A DNA stretch of 64,000 nucleotides from Alloalcanivorax xenomutans (GTDB taxonomy: Bacteria; Pseudomonadota; Gammaproteobacteria; Pseudomonadales; Alcanivoracaceae): NCBI RefSeq assembly GCF_900217905.1, contig NZ_OBMO01000008.1, positions 1-64,000 on the forward strand, in the 5' to 3' direction. The notes beneath the pieces are model-generated. The model worked only from the letters and a program-made list of their open reading frames with translations, searched no databases and was not told the DNA's origin. Shown here one piece after another: positions 24,545 to 32,297 of the stretch. The number at the start of each line of letters is the position of its first letter. The stretch's first letter is position 1. Position numbers and translations under genes: made by a program.

Positions 24545-24576
24545 TGAGAATAATTCTCAGTTGCTATAAAGGTCAA
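24545..24576 (-). promoter_or_regulatory. hasI promoter with perfect Fur box
   Basis: TGAGAATAATTCTCA (24545-24559) is a perfect 7-1-7 palindrome matching the Fur core TGATAATnATTATCA at 13 of 15 positions. On the minus strand TTGACC (24576-24571), an 18-bp spacer and TATTCT (24552-24547) form a sigma70-like promoter whose -10 lies inside the Fur box. Confidence 0.85.
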
Positions 24577-24697
24577 GTCGAAGGTTCTTGGTTGTTTGGC
24601 GAACCTCTGGGTCAAAGACAGGACACTACCCCAAAGCAAGGTAACGGCCACGCCCTGGCTGGAGGCCTGGTTTTTCTTTTCAGGGCAGCGCAGCAAG

Positions 24698-24785
24698 CCG
24701 CTTGCACGCCGATTCGCTGCCAAGGCAGCTTCCCACAGGCTGGAGCTACGGAGCCGCCGTGGGAAGCTGACTTGCCAGCGAATGC
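24698..24785. repeat. Degenerate family A repeat in the gap between hasI and the enoyl-CoA hydratase
   Basis: GATTCGCTGCCAAGGCAGCT, TTCCCACAGGCTGGAGCTACGG and CGTGGGAAGCTGACTTGCCAGCGAAT resemble rearranged arms of family A. The rest of the 24560-24876 gap shows no reading frame I can support. A similar fragment lies at 22934-22990 in the hasR/hasS gap. Confidence 0.55.
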
Positions 24786-24876
24786 AGCGCGCAAACACCG
24801 AAGCCACCCGAATTTTGTGGAAAAATAGAGGCCCCTCACATTGAGAAAGGGGCGCGATGCTTTCACGTCCAGCCGC

Positions 24877-25659
24877 TCAACATCCTCTAAAGTGAGGCCG
24901 GCGTTTTTCCAGAAAGGCGCTGGCGCCTTCGACGAAGTCCTCGGAGGCGAACGTTTTCGCCGCGGTTTCCCGCTCCACCCGCAGGCGCTCCACCAGATCC
25001 ACCGGCAGCGCGGTGAACAACCGCTTGATCGTGGCCTGAGCCAACGGCGGCCCGGCGGCGAGACGGCGTGCGTGTTTCAGTGCGGCTTCCAGAGCCGCGC
25101 CCTGCTCCACGCGCACGTCAGCGAGACCGATATGAATCGCTTCGTCCAGTGACACTTCCTCACCGGTGAGCAGAATCCTCCGCGCCCGACCAGCGCCAAC
25201 GCGAAAAGGCAGCGCCCACCAAAGGGCGCCATCCGGCGCCGCGCCAACACGAATCTGCGCGGCGCAGAAACGGGCGCCCTCCGCGGCCACCATCAAATCA
25301 CAACAGGCGGCCAGCCCCAGACCGGCACCGAAAGCGGGACCTTCCACCGCTGCTATATACAGTTTCTCCGACGTCAATATGCGTTGCAGCAAAGGGCCGC
25401 CCGCTTCCAGACGCTGGCGGATTTTTTCCACGTCGCGGATACGGCGCAGCGCATCCAGGTTACCGCCGGCGGAGAACACACCCCCCGCCCCGGTCAACAC
25501 CATGACGCGCAGGCTATCGTCGTTTTCAAACCGCTCCATGGCTTCCAACAGTCCCTCACGCACGCCGGGCGCGCCCATGGAGTTTCGCATGGCATAGGCG
25601 TTGATGGTGACCACCGCCACTGCTTCCCGGGTTTCCATCAATACCGCTTGTTCCGTCAT
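24877..25659 (-). CDS. Enoyl-CoA hydratase/isomerase family protein
   Basis: A 260-residue crotonase-fold enzyme, likely hydrating an enoyl-CoA. The oxyanion-hole motifs are VLTGAGGVFSAGGNLDAL and [20 protein letters not shown]; the acidic catalytic positions are not standard (RVGAAPDGALWWALP), so a variant hydratase or isomerase is possible. ATG 25659 lies 5 bp after the upstream acyl-CoA dehydrogenase, so it ends a three-gene operon. The longer start at 25713 overlaps that gene. Confidence 0.88.
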   Translation of the reverse strand: MTEQAVLMETREAVAVVTINAYAMRNSMGAPGVREGLLEAMERFENDDSLRVMVLTGAGGVFSAGGNLDALRRIRDVEKIRQRLEAGGPLLQRILTSEKLYIAAVEGPAFGAGLGLAACCDLMVAAEGARFCAAQIRVGAAPDGALWWALPFRVGAGRARRILLTGEEVSLDEAIHIGLADVRVEQGAALEAALKHARRLAAGPPLAQATIKRLFTALPVDLVERLRVERETAAKTFASEDFVEGASAFLEKRRPHFRGC

Positions 25660-25663
25660 CGTC

Positions 25664-26773
25664 TCAGGCCTCCATACGTTCGAGATAAAGCTGACCGTTA
25701 TACGTGGCGTCACCGAGCAGCCGGCTCAGTGCATTCACGCGTAACAGATAACGGCCGATCCCCAGTTCCAGTGTCATGCCGATGCCGCCGTGCATCTGAA
25801 TCGCCTCCCGGCATACGCGATCACCCACGGGTACCGCCAGCGCCATTGCCGCGAAGGCGTCGGCGTGGGACGGTTCGTGGATCAGACTTTGTGCCGCACC
25901 GGACACCAGCGAGCGCAGCATTTCCAGATCCGCATGCAGATCGCTGGCACGATGTTGCAAAGCCTGAAAGCGGGCCAGTTTGGTTCCGAACTGTTCGCGT
26001 AATCGCAGATAGTCCAGAGTACGTTCCAGGGCGCCCTCGCACGCGCCCAGAGTTTCCGCCGCCGCGGCCAGGGCACCCTGCGCCAGCGCCGCTTCCAGCG
26101 CCGCCCGCGCCTCCGCCCCGCGGGCCAGCACCGCCTCTTCCGGTAGCAAAGCATCATTGAAGGTGAGCGTCGCCAGGCTGCTGCCGTCAAAGGCCGCGTA
26201 AGGCGCCACCGCCATTCCTTCTGTCTCCGGCGCCAGCAGCACCAGCGCGAGCTCACCATCCAACCGGCAGGAAACGATGAACGCGTCGGCACCAGCGGCA
26301 TCCATCACCGCTCTTTTTCGGCCATTCAACATATAGCCCGGCTGGCATCGCTGCCCCTCTATTGCCGTGTGATGGTGGTCATACCCGGCCCCATCTTCCA
26401 ATGTGGCCAGTGTCAGAGTTGCCTCGCCGGCGGCCAACCGTCGCAACCATTGATCCCGCAAGGCACCCCTCGGCGAGCACGTCAACGCGGTGCCGGCCAG
26501 AATCAACGACGAGAGAAAAGGCGAGCGCAGTTGGTCCCGGCCAAAACGACGGCACAACACCGTCAGCTCCACCGGCCCCATACCGCCACCGCCGTGCTCC
26601 TCGGGTAGCGCGATCCCCAACAGACCCAACTCAGCCAGCTCATGCCACAAGGGCAGGCGGGCCACGTCGGCGGACAGCAGCGCCTGATCCCGGCGCGGGT
26701 CCCATTGCTTTTCCAGCAACCGTGCCACCGTGTCTTCGATGAGTTGCTGCTCTTCGGTCAACATAAATTCCAT
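25664..26773 (-). CDS. Acyl-CoA dehydrogenase family protein (small-subunit type)
   Basis: A 369-residue flavoprotein-like dehydrogenase (MEFMLTEEQQLIEDTV, LGIALPEEHGGGGMG, REAIQMHGGIGMTLELGIGRY). Acyl-CoA dehydrogenases form the trans-2-enoyl-CoA with FAD. The catalytic Glu region is weak in this copy. ATG 26773 has GAGG 6 bases upstream; GTG 26785 overlapping the upstream stop is the alternative. Paired acyl-CoA dehydrogenases, one larger and one more divergent, are typical of the heteromeric steroid and bile acid side-chain enzymes, a possible parallel here. Confidence 0.88.
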   Translation of the reverse strand: MEFMLTEEQQLIEDTVARLLEKQWDPRRDQALLSADVARLPLWHELAELGLLGIALPEEHGGGGMGPVELTVLCRRFGRDQLRSPFLSSLILAGTALTCSPRGALRDQWLRRLAAGEATLTLATLEDGAGYDHHHTAIEGQRCQPGYMLNGRKRAVMDAAGADAFIVSCRLDGELALVLLAPETEGMAVAPYAAFDGSSLATLTFNDALLPEEAVLARGAEARAALEAALAQGALAAAAETLGACEGALERTLDYLRLREQFGTKLARFQALQHRASDLHADLEMLRSLVSGAAQSLIHEPSHADAFAAMALAVPVGDRVCREAIQMHGGIGMTLELGIGRYLLRVNALSRLLGDATYNGQLYLERMEA

Positions 26774-26781
26774 GGGATACC

Positions 26782-27975
26782 TCACAGATCGAGCACGTGC
26801 TTGGCGATGATATTGCGCTGCACTTCATTGGAGCCGGCGGCGATGGCCGGCCCTCGCAGGTAGTAGCGGGACTCCGCCACATAGCGGGCATCACCGCCAT
26901 CGTTCAACAGGTCCCGGGGCAAGCCGTCATAGGCGGCATCGGCGGCGAGCGCATCGATACCGGCGATATCCATGATCGCTTCATCCACCGCCTGGTTAAT
27001 GGCCACCCCTTTCAGGTTGAGTGATGAGGCGAAGACACCAATACGGCCATCGCGAATCAGCATTTCCAAACCGCGGCGAGTGGCGAATTCCAGAGCCTTC
27101 ACCTGTACCGCCACCTCGGCGATGCGCGCTTTGAGATCAGCTCTTTGATAAAGCGCTCCGGATTCGTCCTGGTTGGCTTTGGCCAACGCCAGCAGACGCC
27201 CCAGCTTGCGCCGCGCCTCGGCGTGGCGGGAGGTGGCCAGCCGCTCGTGTTCCAGCAGAGCTTTGGCCGTGGTCCAACCGGTGTTCTCCTCGCCGATACG
27301 TTGCTCCACCGGCACTTTTACATCTTCCAGCAACACCTGATTGAGCAAGTGCGCACCATAGAAATGATGGATGGGCTCGACACTGACCCCTTCGCTACGC
27401 ATATCCAGCAGCAGGAAGGAAATACCTTTCTGCTTCTTGGCTTCGGGATCGGTGCGAACCAGACAGAACATCCAGTCGGCATAGTGGGCATAGCTGGTCC
27501 AGATCTTGCCGCCGTTAACGCGATAGTAGTCCCCTTCACGAACCGCCCGGGTCCGCAGTGCCGCCAGATCCGACCCGGCGGAAGGTTCCGAATACCCCTG
27601 ACACCACCATTGATCCATATTCAGGGCACCGGGCAGAAAACGCGCCTTCTGCTCCTCGGTACCGTATTCCAGCAAGATCGGCCCCAGCATGCGGGTATTG
27701 AAAGGCGGTATGGATGGCGCTCCGGCCAAAGCCATCTCTTCCTCGAAGACAAATCGCTTTTGCAGACTCCAGTCCGTGCCACCCCAGCGTTTCGGCCAAT
27801 GCACCGCGCCCCAGCCCCTGGCAACCAGCTTGCGTTGCCAGGCGATCGTCTCGTCACGGCTGACGTCCCTGCCCTGCGCCACTTTCAGGCGAATAGACTC
27901 TGGCACTTCACTGGCCACGAACTCGCGAATCTCCTGTCGGAATCGGATTTCCTCCGATCGGCTCAGATCCGTCAT
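26782..27975 (-). CDS. Acyl-CoA dehydrogenase family protein
   Basis: A 397-residue acyl-CoA dehydrogenase, first gene of the operon. N-terminal domain RFRQEIREFVASEVPESIR; FAD/substrate motif WWCQGYSEPSAGSDLAALRT; NGGKIWTSYAHYADWMFCLV; C-terminal region LRGPAIAAGSNEVQRNIIAK. ATG 27975 follows AGGAG; the extension to 28296 only translates the family B repeat region. The partner gene overlaps its end by one codon region (GTGA), suggesting a heterodimer. Substrate unknown; the neighbouring catabolic genes suggest an unusual acyl-CoA. Confidence 0.92.
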   Translation of the reverse strand: MTDLSRSEEIRFRQEIREFVASEVPESIRLKVAQGRDVSRDETIAWQRKLVARGWGAVHWPKRWGGTDWSLQKRFVFEEEMALAGAPSIPPFNTRMLGPILLEYGTEEQKARFLPGALNMDQWWCQGYSEPSAGSDLAALRTRAVREGDYYRVNGGKIWTSYAHYADWMFCLVRTDPEAKKQKGISFLLLDMRSEGVSVEPIHHFYGAHLLNQVLLEDVKVPVEQRIGEENTGWTTAKALLEHERLATSRHAEARRKLGRLLALAKANQDESGALYQRADLKARIAEVAVQVKALEFATRRGLEMLIRDGRIGVFASSLNLKGVAINQAVDEAIMDIAGIDALAADAAYDGLPRDLLNDGGDARYVAESRYYLRGPAIAAGSNEVQRNIIAKHVLDL

Positions 27976-28042
27976 CTTCAAGCACTCCTGTTGATGGTTT
28001 ACGGGGTTTGGGGCCACTGAACTGCCCCGTCTGCCCTGGAGG

Positions 28043-28124
28043 GTTAAAAATTGCCGGGAGCAATTTTTAACGTTGCTCCGCGACTGCCCGAAGGGTGACC
28101 GCCACGGACGGCGGTCATAAAAAA
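28043..28124 (-). repeat. Family B structured repeat, copy 3
   Basis: In inverted orientation relative to copies 1, 2 and 4. Stem 1 is GACCGCC (28097-28103) with GGCGGTC (28110-28116). Stem 3 is GTTGC (28072-28076) with GCGAC (28080-28084), one wobble or mismatch depending on strand. Stem 4 is AAAAATTGC (28046-28054) with GCAATTTTT (28060-28068). It lies in the promoter/leader of the acyl-CoA dehydrogenase operon, which fills the 27976-28296 gap together with the next hairpin. Confidence 0.78.
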
Positions 28125-28144
28125 ACGCCGGCCAAGGGCCGGCG
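28118..28144 (-). terminator. Terminator downstream of the porin gene
   Basis: CGCCGGCC (28126-28133) and GGCCGGCG (28137-28144) form a perfect 8-bp stem; on the minus strand it is followed by seven T residues. It lies about 150 bp past the porin stop and before the acyl-CoA dehydrogenase operon, and abuts the family B repeat. Confidence 0.8.
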
Positions 28145-28296
28145 CGAAAAAGGACACGGCAGGCGGTGTCATCATCGGCACTACATTCGACACTACTCCG
28201 GCAATGGGGAGAGCATTCGCCCCGGAGAGTCTCGACACCGCCCGGACAACGTGGAGGATGTCCGGAGAACACACCGCATCCAGTGGACAACGGCAT

Positions 28297-29433
28297 TCAG
28301 AACTTCAACTGGGCGCCGATGGACAAAGCCCACGGATCTCGCCCGGCCAACGTGCCCACTTTGTCGCCGTGGGCATAATCCACGCCTCGGTAGGCGGCGT
28401 TGTCACCGTTTTTAGTCACCGTGTACATGGCATGCAGCAGTACCGAATCACTGAGGGAATGGAATACACCAACGCTGTATTGATCCGCTTCATCGTCTCC
28501 GGCCTCCGACTCTTCAGCATGATTCCATTGCGCAGCCAGATTCCAACGTGGCACTACCGTATATTGGGCTTGCAATCCATAGGCTTCACGATCAAGAGAA
28601 GCGAAATCATCCGGACTGATATCCTCGTAGATAGCACCAAGAGTCAAAGCCGAGAATTTATATTTGGCGAACACACGCCAAGCATCGAGGCTCCCCGTGG
28701 TCGCAAAATCGGAGTAATGAATATAGGCACTGCTCAACTGCAGTCCGCCCCCCTTCCAGTCCAACCAAATGCTTGAACTGTCGCGATCATTATCATCCGC
28801 GCCATTAACAGAGCCGGCCTGATCAGCCGCATACTGCAAAGCCACGTTGACACCAGCCAGGCGGAACTTCCAGTTCAGGCTGTTAGCGCCGAACAAATCC
28901 AGTCGGCCGCCGGCGCCCGCCGAGGGTGCGCCGAGAATAGCGTGGGAGTCAGCCACCGTGGTGTTGAAATAACCGAGATACGACACTCCCAGGTTCTTGA
29001 ATGGCGTGTTGATGCGTCCCACCAGGAAAGTACCTACTGGTGTACCCAATCCCAGAAAGCTGTCACGGGTGGTCCAGACGTCATTACCGTCGGTGTCATC
29101 CATGTCAACCTGCTGCTCGTACTGCCAGAGGAACGTATAATCCTCGTTGTAAGGCACCTCACCGCGAAAGCCAATCATCGTGGTGTTGCTGGAGACACCG
29201 ATTCCGCCTTCGGAAAGCAGCGGCGAGGTGTCCGCTTGCGCATCACTGACATCGGAGTCCACGTAGTCCACCGACATGCGCAGCGCCCCATACAACTCCA
29301 TTTTCTTTTTAATCGCCTGTTCCGGATGAATAACGTCTTCCAGAACTTGAATATCCGCAGCCTGTGCTGACAGTGGCAGCAAAGCCATCAGCAGACCGGA
29401 GCCTGCCGCAGTGAAAAGAGGACGGATTGTCAT
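28297..29433 (-). CDS. Gram-negative porin (Porin_4-like)
   Basis: A 378-residue outer membrane protein with signal peptide (LLMALLPLSAQA) and a beta-barrel of alternating strands ending in Phe (SIGAQLKF). KKKMELYGALRMSVDYVD, TFLVGRINTPFKNLG and the C-terminal strand fit general porins of the OmpC/Omp32 type. ATG 29433 has GAGGAG upstream; the longer start at 29544 only reads the repeat. It follows the sulfatase/TRAP block on the same strand and may admit its substrates. Confidence 0.9.
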   Translation of the reverse strand: MTIRPLFTAAGSGLLMALLPLSAQAADIQVLEDVIHPEQAIKKKMELYGALRMSVDYVDSDVSDAQADTSPLLSEGGIGVSSNTTMIGFRGEVPYNEDYTFLWQYEQQVDMDDTDGNDVWTTRDSFLGLGTPVGTFLVGRINTPFKNLGVSYLGYFNTTVADSHAILGAPSAGAGGRLDLFGANSLNWKFRLAGVNVALQYAADQAGSVNGADDNDRDSSSIWLDWKGGGLQLSSAYIHYSDFATTGSLDAWRVFAKYKFSALTLGAIYEDISPDDFASLDREAYGLQAQYTVVPRWNLAAQWNHAEESEAGDDEADQYSVGVFHSLSDSVLLHAMYTVTKNGDNAAYRGVDYAHGDKVGTLAGRDPWALSIGAQLKF

Positions 29434-29450
29434 TAGTTTCTCCTCGAATC

Positions 29451-29531
29451 GTTTTTTGTGGTCCACCGTCCATGGCGACCACCCTGCGGGCCGCCGCTGG
29501 CGCGGCGTCAAAAATCGCTCCCGGCGATTTG
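29451..29531 (+). repeat. Family B structured repeat, copy 4
   Basis: Stem 1 is GTGGTC (29458-29463) with GACCAC (29477-29482). Next is CCC-TGC-GGG, then stem 3 CGCCGC (29492-29497) with GCGGCG (29502-29507), then stem 4 AAATCGC (29512-29518) with GCGATTT (29524-29530). It sits between the porin start and the stop of the metallo-beta-lactamase-fold gene; on the minus strand stem 4 plus TTTTTG could end the upstream operon. Confidence 0.8.
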
Positions 29532-29566
29532 TTTGTTGTTTCATTAGTACGGGTCAAAACCCGGGG

Positions 29567-30814
29567 TTATCTCTCGTTTAGTCGCGTCGCCACCGAACGA
29601 TAGATTTGCGCGGAGACAAAAGACGGAGAGGCCTCCGCCAGCTGTTCCAGAATTTCCGCCTTCAGTGCGCGGGCACGAGCTCCGATTTCGTCCTGGCTAC
29701 GCTCCGGAGACAGAAGATCCAGTACATGCAAAGCCAGTTGCGGCTGGCCTTCCTCCCGCTTGCGCCGCGCCACCGTCAGCACCTGTTCGGGGTCACTGAT
29801 TGCCTCGCGTAGCGCGGCCGCCACCGCATCAGGCTCCCCCGGATGCAGTTGGGTGGCATTGCGGTCCCACCAGCCGTTCTCCGAGCGCCAGATATCGCGC
29901 ACGATGTACTCCGGCATGCCGTAGCTGGGCTTCATCAACGGATGGCCAAAGATCTCATCCGGGTAGGCGATGTCGTGCAGGATCTCCGCTTCGGTCATAC
30001 CGCGATTCATCCGCTTCACGGTTTCCTCTCGCAGATAGCGCAAAGCTTTGATGGTGAGGGTCATGGCTTCACGAACGGCTTCCCGGCCTTCAATCGGCCT
30101 GCCGAATTCGGGAATCAGCATTTCCGGCTCCAGCGCCAGCAGCCTTTCCATGGTTTCCGCCCAGCGCACCGGATCACGCAGCGTGCGCAAGGGTGTGCCG
30201 ATATTGGGAATGGATTTGATGAAGGCCGGTCCGGCATAAAGGATCTTCTCCTCCGGCAACCACAACGCCATGGCGTCGTCGGTTTCCGAAGGCGCTTCCA
30301 GGATCTCCACCTGACGGTCACCACCATCGATGACGTGGCGTTCGCGGAAGGTGATGTCCGGATAGGTGAACCATTTTTCCGGCGCGGTTTCCGGAAATTG
30401 GGAATTGAACTGCAGCCCATTGAGATGCGCCTGCAAGCCCCAGGTCTCCTGGTAGCGGTCATAGCGGCACGGCAGGTTGGCCTGAGCCACCATTTTCGGC
30501 CGCGGATGACCGCGCTCGGCGGCGTCCGCCAGCCAGCTGTGCGCACCGTGGTTGTAACCCAGATGACCGTGGCTATAGACAATGGCCAGCACGGGCTTAT
30601 CAGTCAGTTGGCGAACGTGTTCGATCATCGCCCGGGTGATCTTGCCGCCGGGGCCGGAGTCCGTGATCACCACGCCATTGGCGGTTTCCACCACTACACT
30701 ATTGCCCTGCCCTCCGAGCAAATGGACACCGGGTGCGATCGTCTTGAGGTCCTTGTTGGCGAGCAGAAATTCGCCAAGGATCGGCGATTCCTTCTTGTTA
30801 CTGTTGCCCGTCAT
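29567..30814 (-). CDS. Alkylsulfatase-like MBL-fold protein lacking canonical metal ligands
   Basis: A 415-residue protein with the MBL fold (GVHLLGGQGNSVVVETANGVVITDSG) and an alkylsulfatase dimerisation region (MTEAEILHDI...YGMPEYIVRDIWRSENGWWD). SdsA-type enzymes hydrolyse alkyl sulfates. Here the metal motif HxHxDH reads SHGHLGYNHG (Asp and His lost), ETDDH reads ETDDA, and the late PGHGP reads PEFGRP. The paralogue at 38942 keeps all three. It may therefore be a non-hydrolytic or differently metallated homologue. No signal peptide. It follows the DUF1254 gene after about 100 bp on the same strand. Confidence 0.82.
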   Translation of the reverse strand: MTGNSNKKESPILGEFLLANKDLKTIAPGVHLLGGQGNSVVVETANGVVITDSGPGGKITRAMIEHVRQLTDKPVLAIVYSHGHLGYNHGAHSWLADAAERGHPRPKMVAQANLPCRYDRYQETWGLQAHLNGLQFNSQFPETAPEKWFTYPDITFRERHVIDGGDRQVEILEAPSETDDAMALWLPEEKILYAGPAFIKSIPNIGTPLRTLRDPVRWAETMERLLALEPEMLIPEFGRPIEGREAVREAMTLTIKALRYLREETVKRMNRGMTEAEILHDIAYPDEIFGHPLMKPSYGMPEYIVRDIWRSENGWWDRNATQLHPGEPDAVAAALREAISDPEQVLTVARRKREEGQPQLALHVLDLLSPERSQDEIGARARALKAEILEQLAEASPSFVSAQIYRSVATRLNER

Positions 30815-30912
30815 GACATATCTCCTGCGTTGTCACCGGTGGCGGGCACAGGGGCGCCCGTAACGGCCACCGGTGGTGCCGTTGGAAAAAGGGAAAACTG
30901 GTGATTCAGCGT

Positions 30913-32193
30913 TTACAGACGCTCGACGCGCGGTAGCCTGTAACGGCCTTCCATCAGATCCGCCTTGGGCATGTAACCTCGGAAAAACAGGGCGAAGGGC
31001 CCCTCGTTGGCAGGCAGCCAGTTGCTTTCGCGATCCGCGCCGGGACTGCGCGCACCGATCCAGAGATCCAGGGAGCCATCCTCGTTGTATTGCAGACCGG
31101 GACTACGATCCCCCACGGCGTAACGACGCAACGGGGTATCGGCGAAAAAGAACTGCCCGTCGTCCATGGCTTCGTACAGCGTCAGGGACCAGAACGAATT
31201 CAACGGCGGCATGGCGCCGGCGGGGAAATGCAAACGGTAGTTCTGGTTGCCATCGAACAGCCCCTCTTCGGCGTCCCCTTCGGCCCGCATATAGATGGCT
31301 TCTTCCAGCGGTAAGGCGCCCAGGCCACCCACCGATACCACGGCGCGCAACGTATAATTCTGGCCATAATCGCCATTGCGCATGCTCGGATAAGTCCAGC
31401 CGCCAATGGCGCTGCGGCGCGCGCGCTGGATCTGGACCAGCCAGTTCTTGGCCTCGTCCACACCCTGTTCAATCGCTTCCGCCTGCTCCTGATCGAAAGC
31501 CTCCGCGTCGAACACCTGGTCCGGGCCGATACCCAGAGCACGAATCTGCTCCAGAATCAGGCCGTCGGTGACCGGAGGCGGCTCACGGCGCAACAGGCGA
31601 TTGGCGGTGGCCAGATACTCACGCCAGCCGGCAGAACGCTGTACCGGATCCCCCGGTGCCACATCCTCGGAGGGCGCGCCCTCATGGACGAACAAACCGT
31701 CCTGCACGGCGCAGGCCGCCGCCAGATCGTCCGGACCGTCCACTAGAATACGCGCCAGCGCCCAGACTCTGGGCGTCGGTGCGCGGACCACATTGGTGGC
31801 GTCCTCCGGCACCGCCTGATGTGGACCGACCAGGGTATAAACCCCGCCGTTATTCCCGGTGGTACGGGTACCGAGAATGTCGAAGTTGTTGGTGTACATG
31901 TCCATGAACGCCAGCGAGAAGTAGCGCTCGCCGGTGGCCGGCACGGTAATCTTCACCGGCCCTTTGGAAAGATCCAGCCAGGCATCGGAGTACAGGGTGT
32001 CGTTATTCGGCGTGGTTACCCAGCGGCTGCGGTGCGTCAGCAGCTTGCGGGCATGGTTGAAGACGTTGGCCCCGGCTCCCATGCGCCATTTACGGGTGGT
32101 TTCCATGATCACCAACGGAACCGTGTAGATGTACGCGCGCTTGGCGGCGGACTTCAGCTCGGCCGGCGACACCGGCGTAAATTCACTGCTCAT
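30913..32193 (-). CDS. DUF1254/DUF1214 domain protein
   Basis: A 426-residue protein. The N-terminal half matches DUF1254 (RAYIYTVPLVIMETTRKW, TPNNDTLYSDAWLDLSKGPV, YFSLAFMDMYTNNFDILGTR); the C-terminal half matches DUF1214 (NYRLHFPAGAMPPLNSFWSLTLYE, YNEDGSLDLWIGARSPG). No biochemical function is established for these domains. No signal peptide is seen, which is unusual, as many relatives are exported. Lies in the TRAP/acyl-CoA synthetase operon, so it may act on the imported compound. Confidence 0.88.
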   Translation of the reverse strand: MSSEFTPVSPAELKSAAKRAYIYTVPLVIMETTRKWRMGAGANVFNHARKLLTHRSRWVTTPNNDTLYSDAWLDLSKGPVKITVPATGERYFSLAFMDMYTNNFDILGTRTTGNNGGVYTLVGPHQAVPEDATNVVRAPTPRVWALARILVDGPDDLAAACAVQDGLFVHEGAPSEDVAPGDPVQRSAGWREYLATANRLLRREPPPVTDGLILEQIRALGIGPDQVFDAEAFDQEQAEAIEQGVDEAKNWLVQIQRARRSAIGGWTYPSMRNGDYGQNYTLRAVVSVGGLGALPLEEAIYMRAEGDAEEGLFDGNQNYRLHFPAGAMPPLNSFWSLTLYEAMDDGQFFFADTPLRRYAVGDRSPGLQYNEDGSLDLWIGARSPGADRESNWLPANEGPFALFFRGYMPKADLMEGRYRLPRVERL

Positions 32194-32297
32194 GTTGCTT
32201 CCTCTTACTCTTTTTCAAAGGGCACCTCCAGACCGCCCGGACTCAATGCCGGCAGCAAGACTCCGGGAGGATGTCCAGGTTATTTTTGCCGCGTGTC

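Noticed and set aside
27976-28296. Earlier start (28296) of the acyl-CoA dehydrogenase
   Set aside because: The 107 extra codons read through a terminator and a family B repeat and show no similarity to the enzyme family.
29434-29544. Earlier start (29544) of the porin
   Set aside because: It translates the family B repeat; ATG 29433 with GAGGAG leads straight into the signal peptide.
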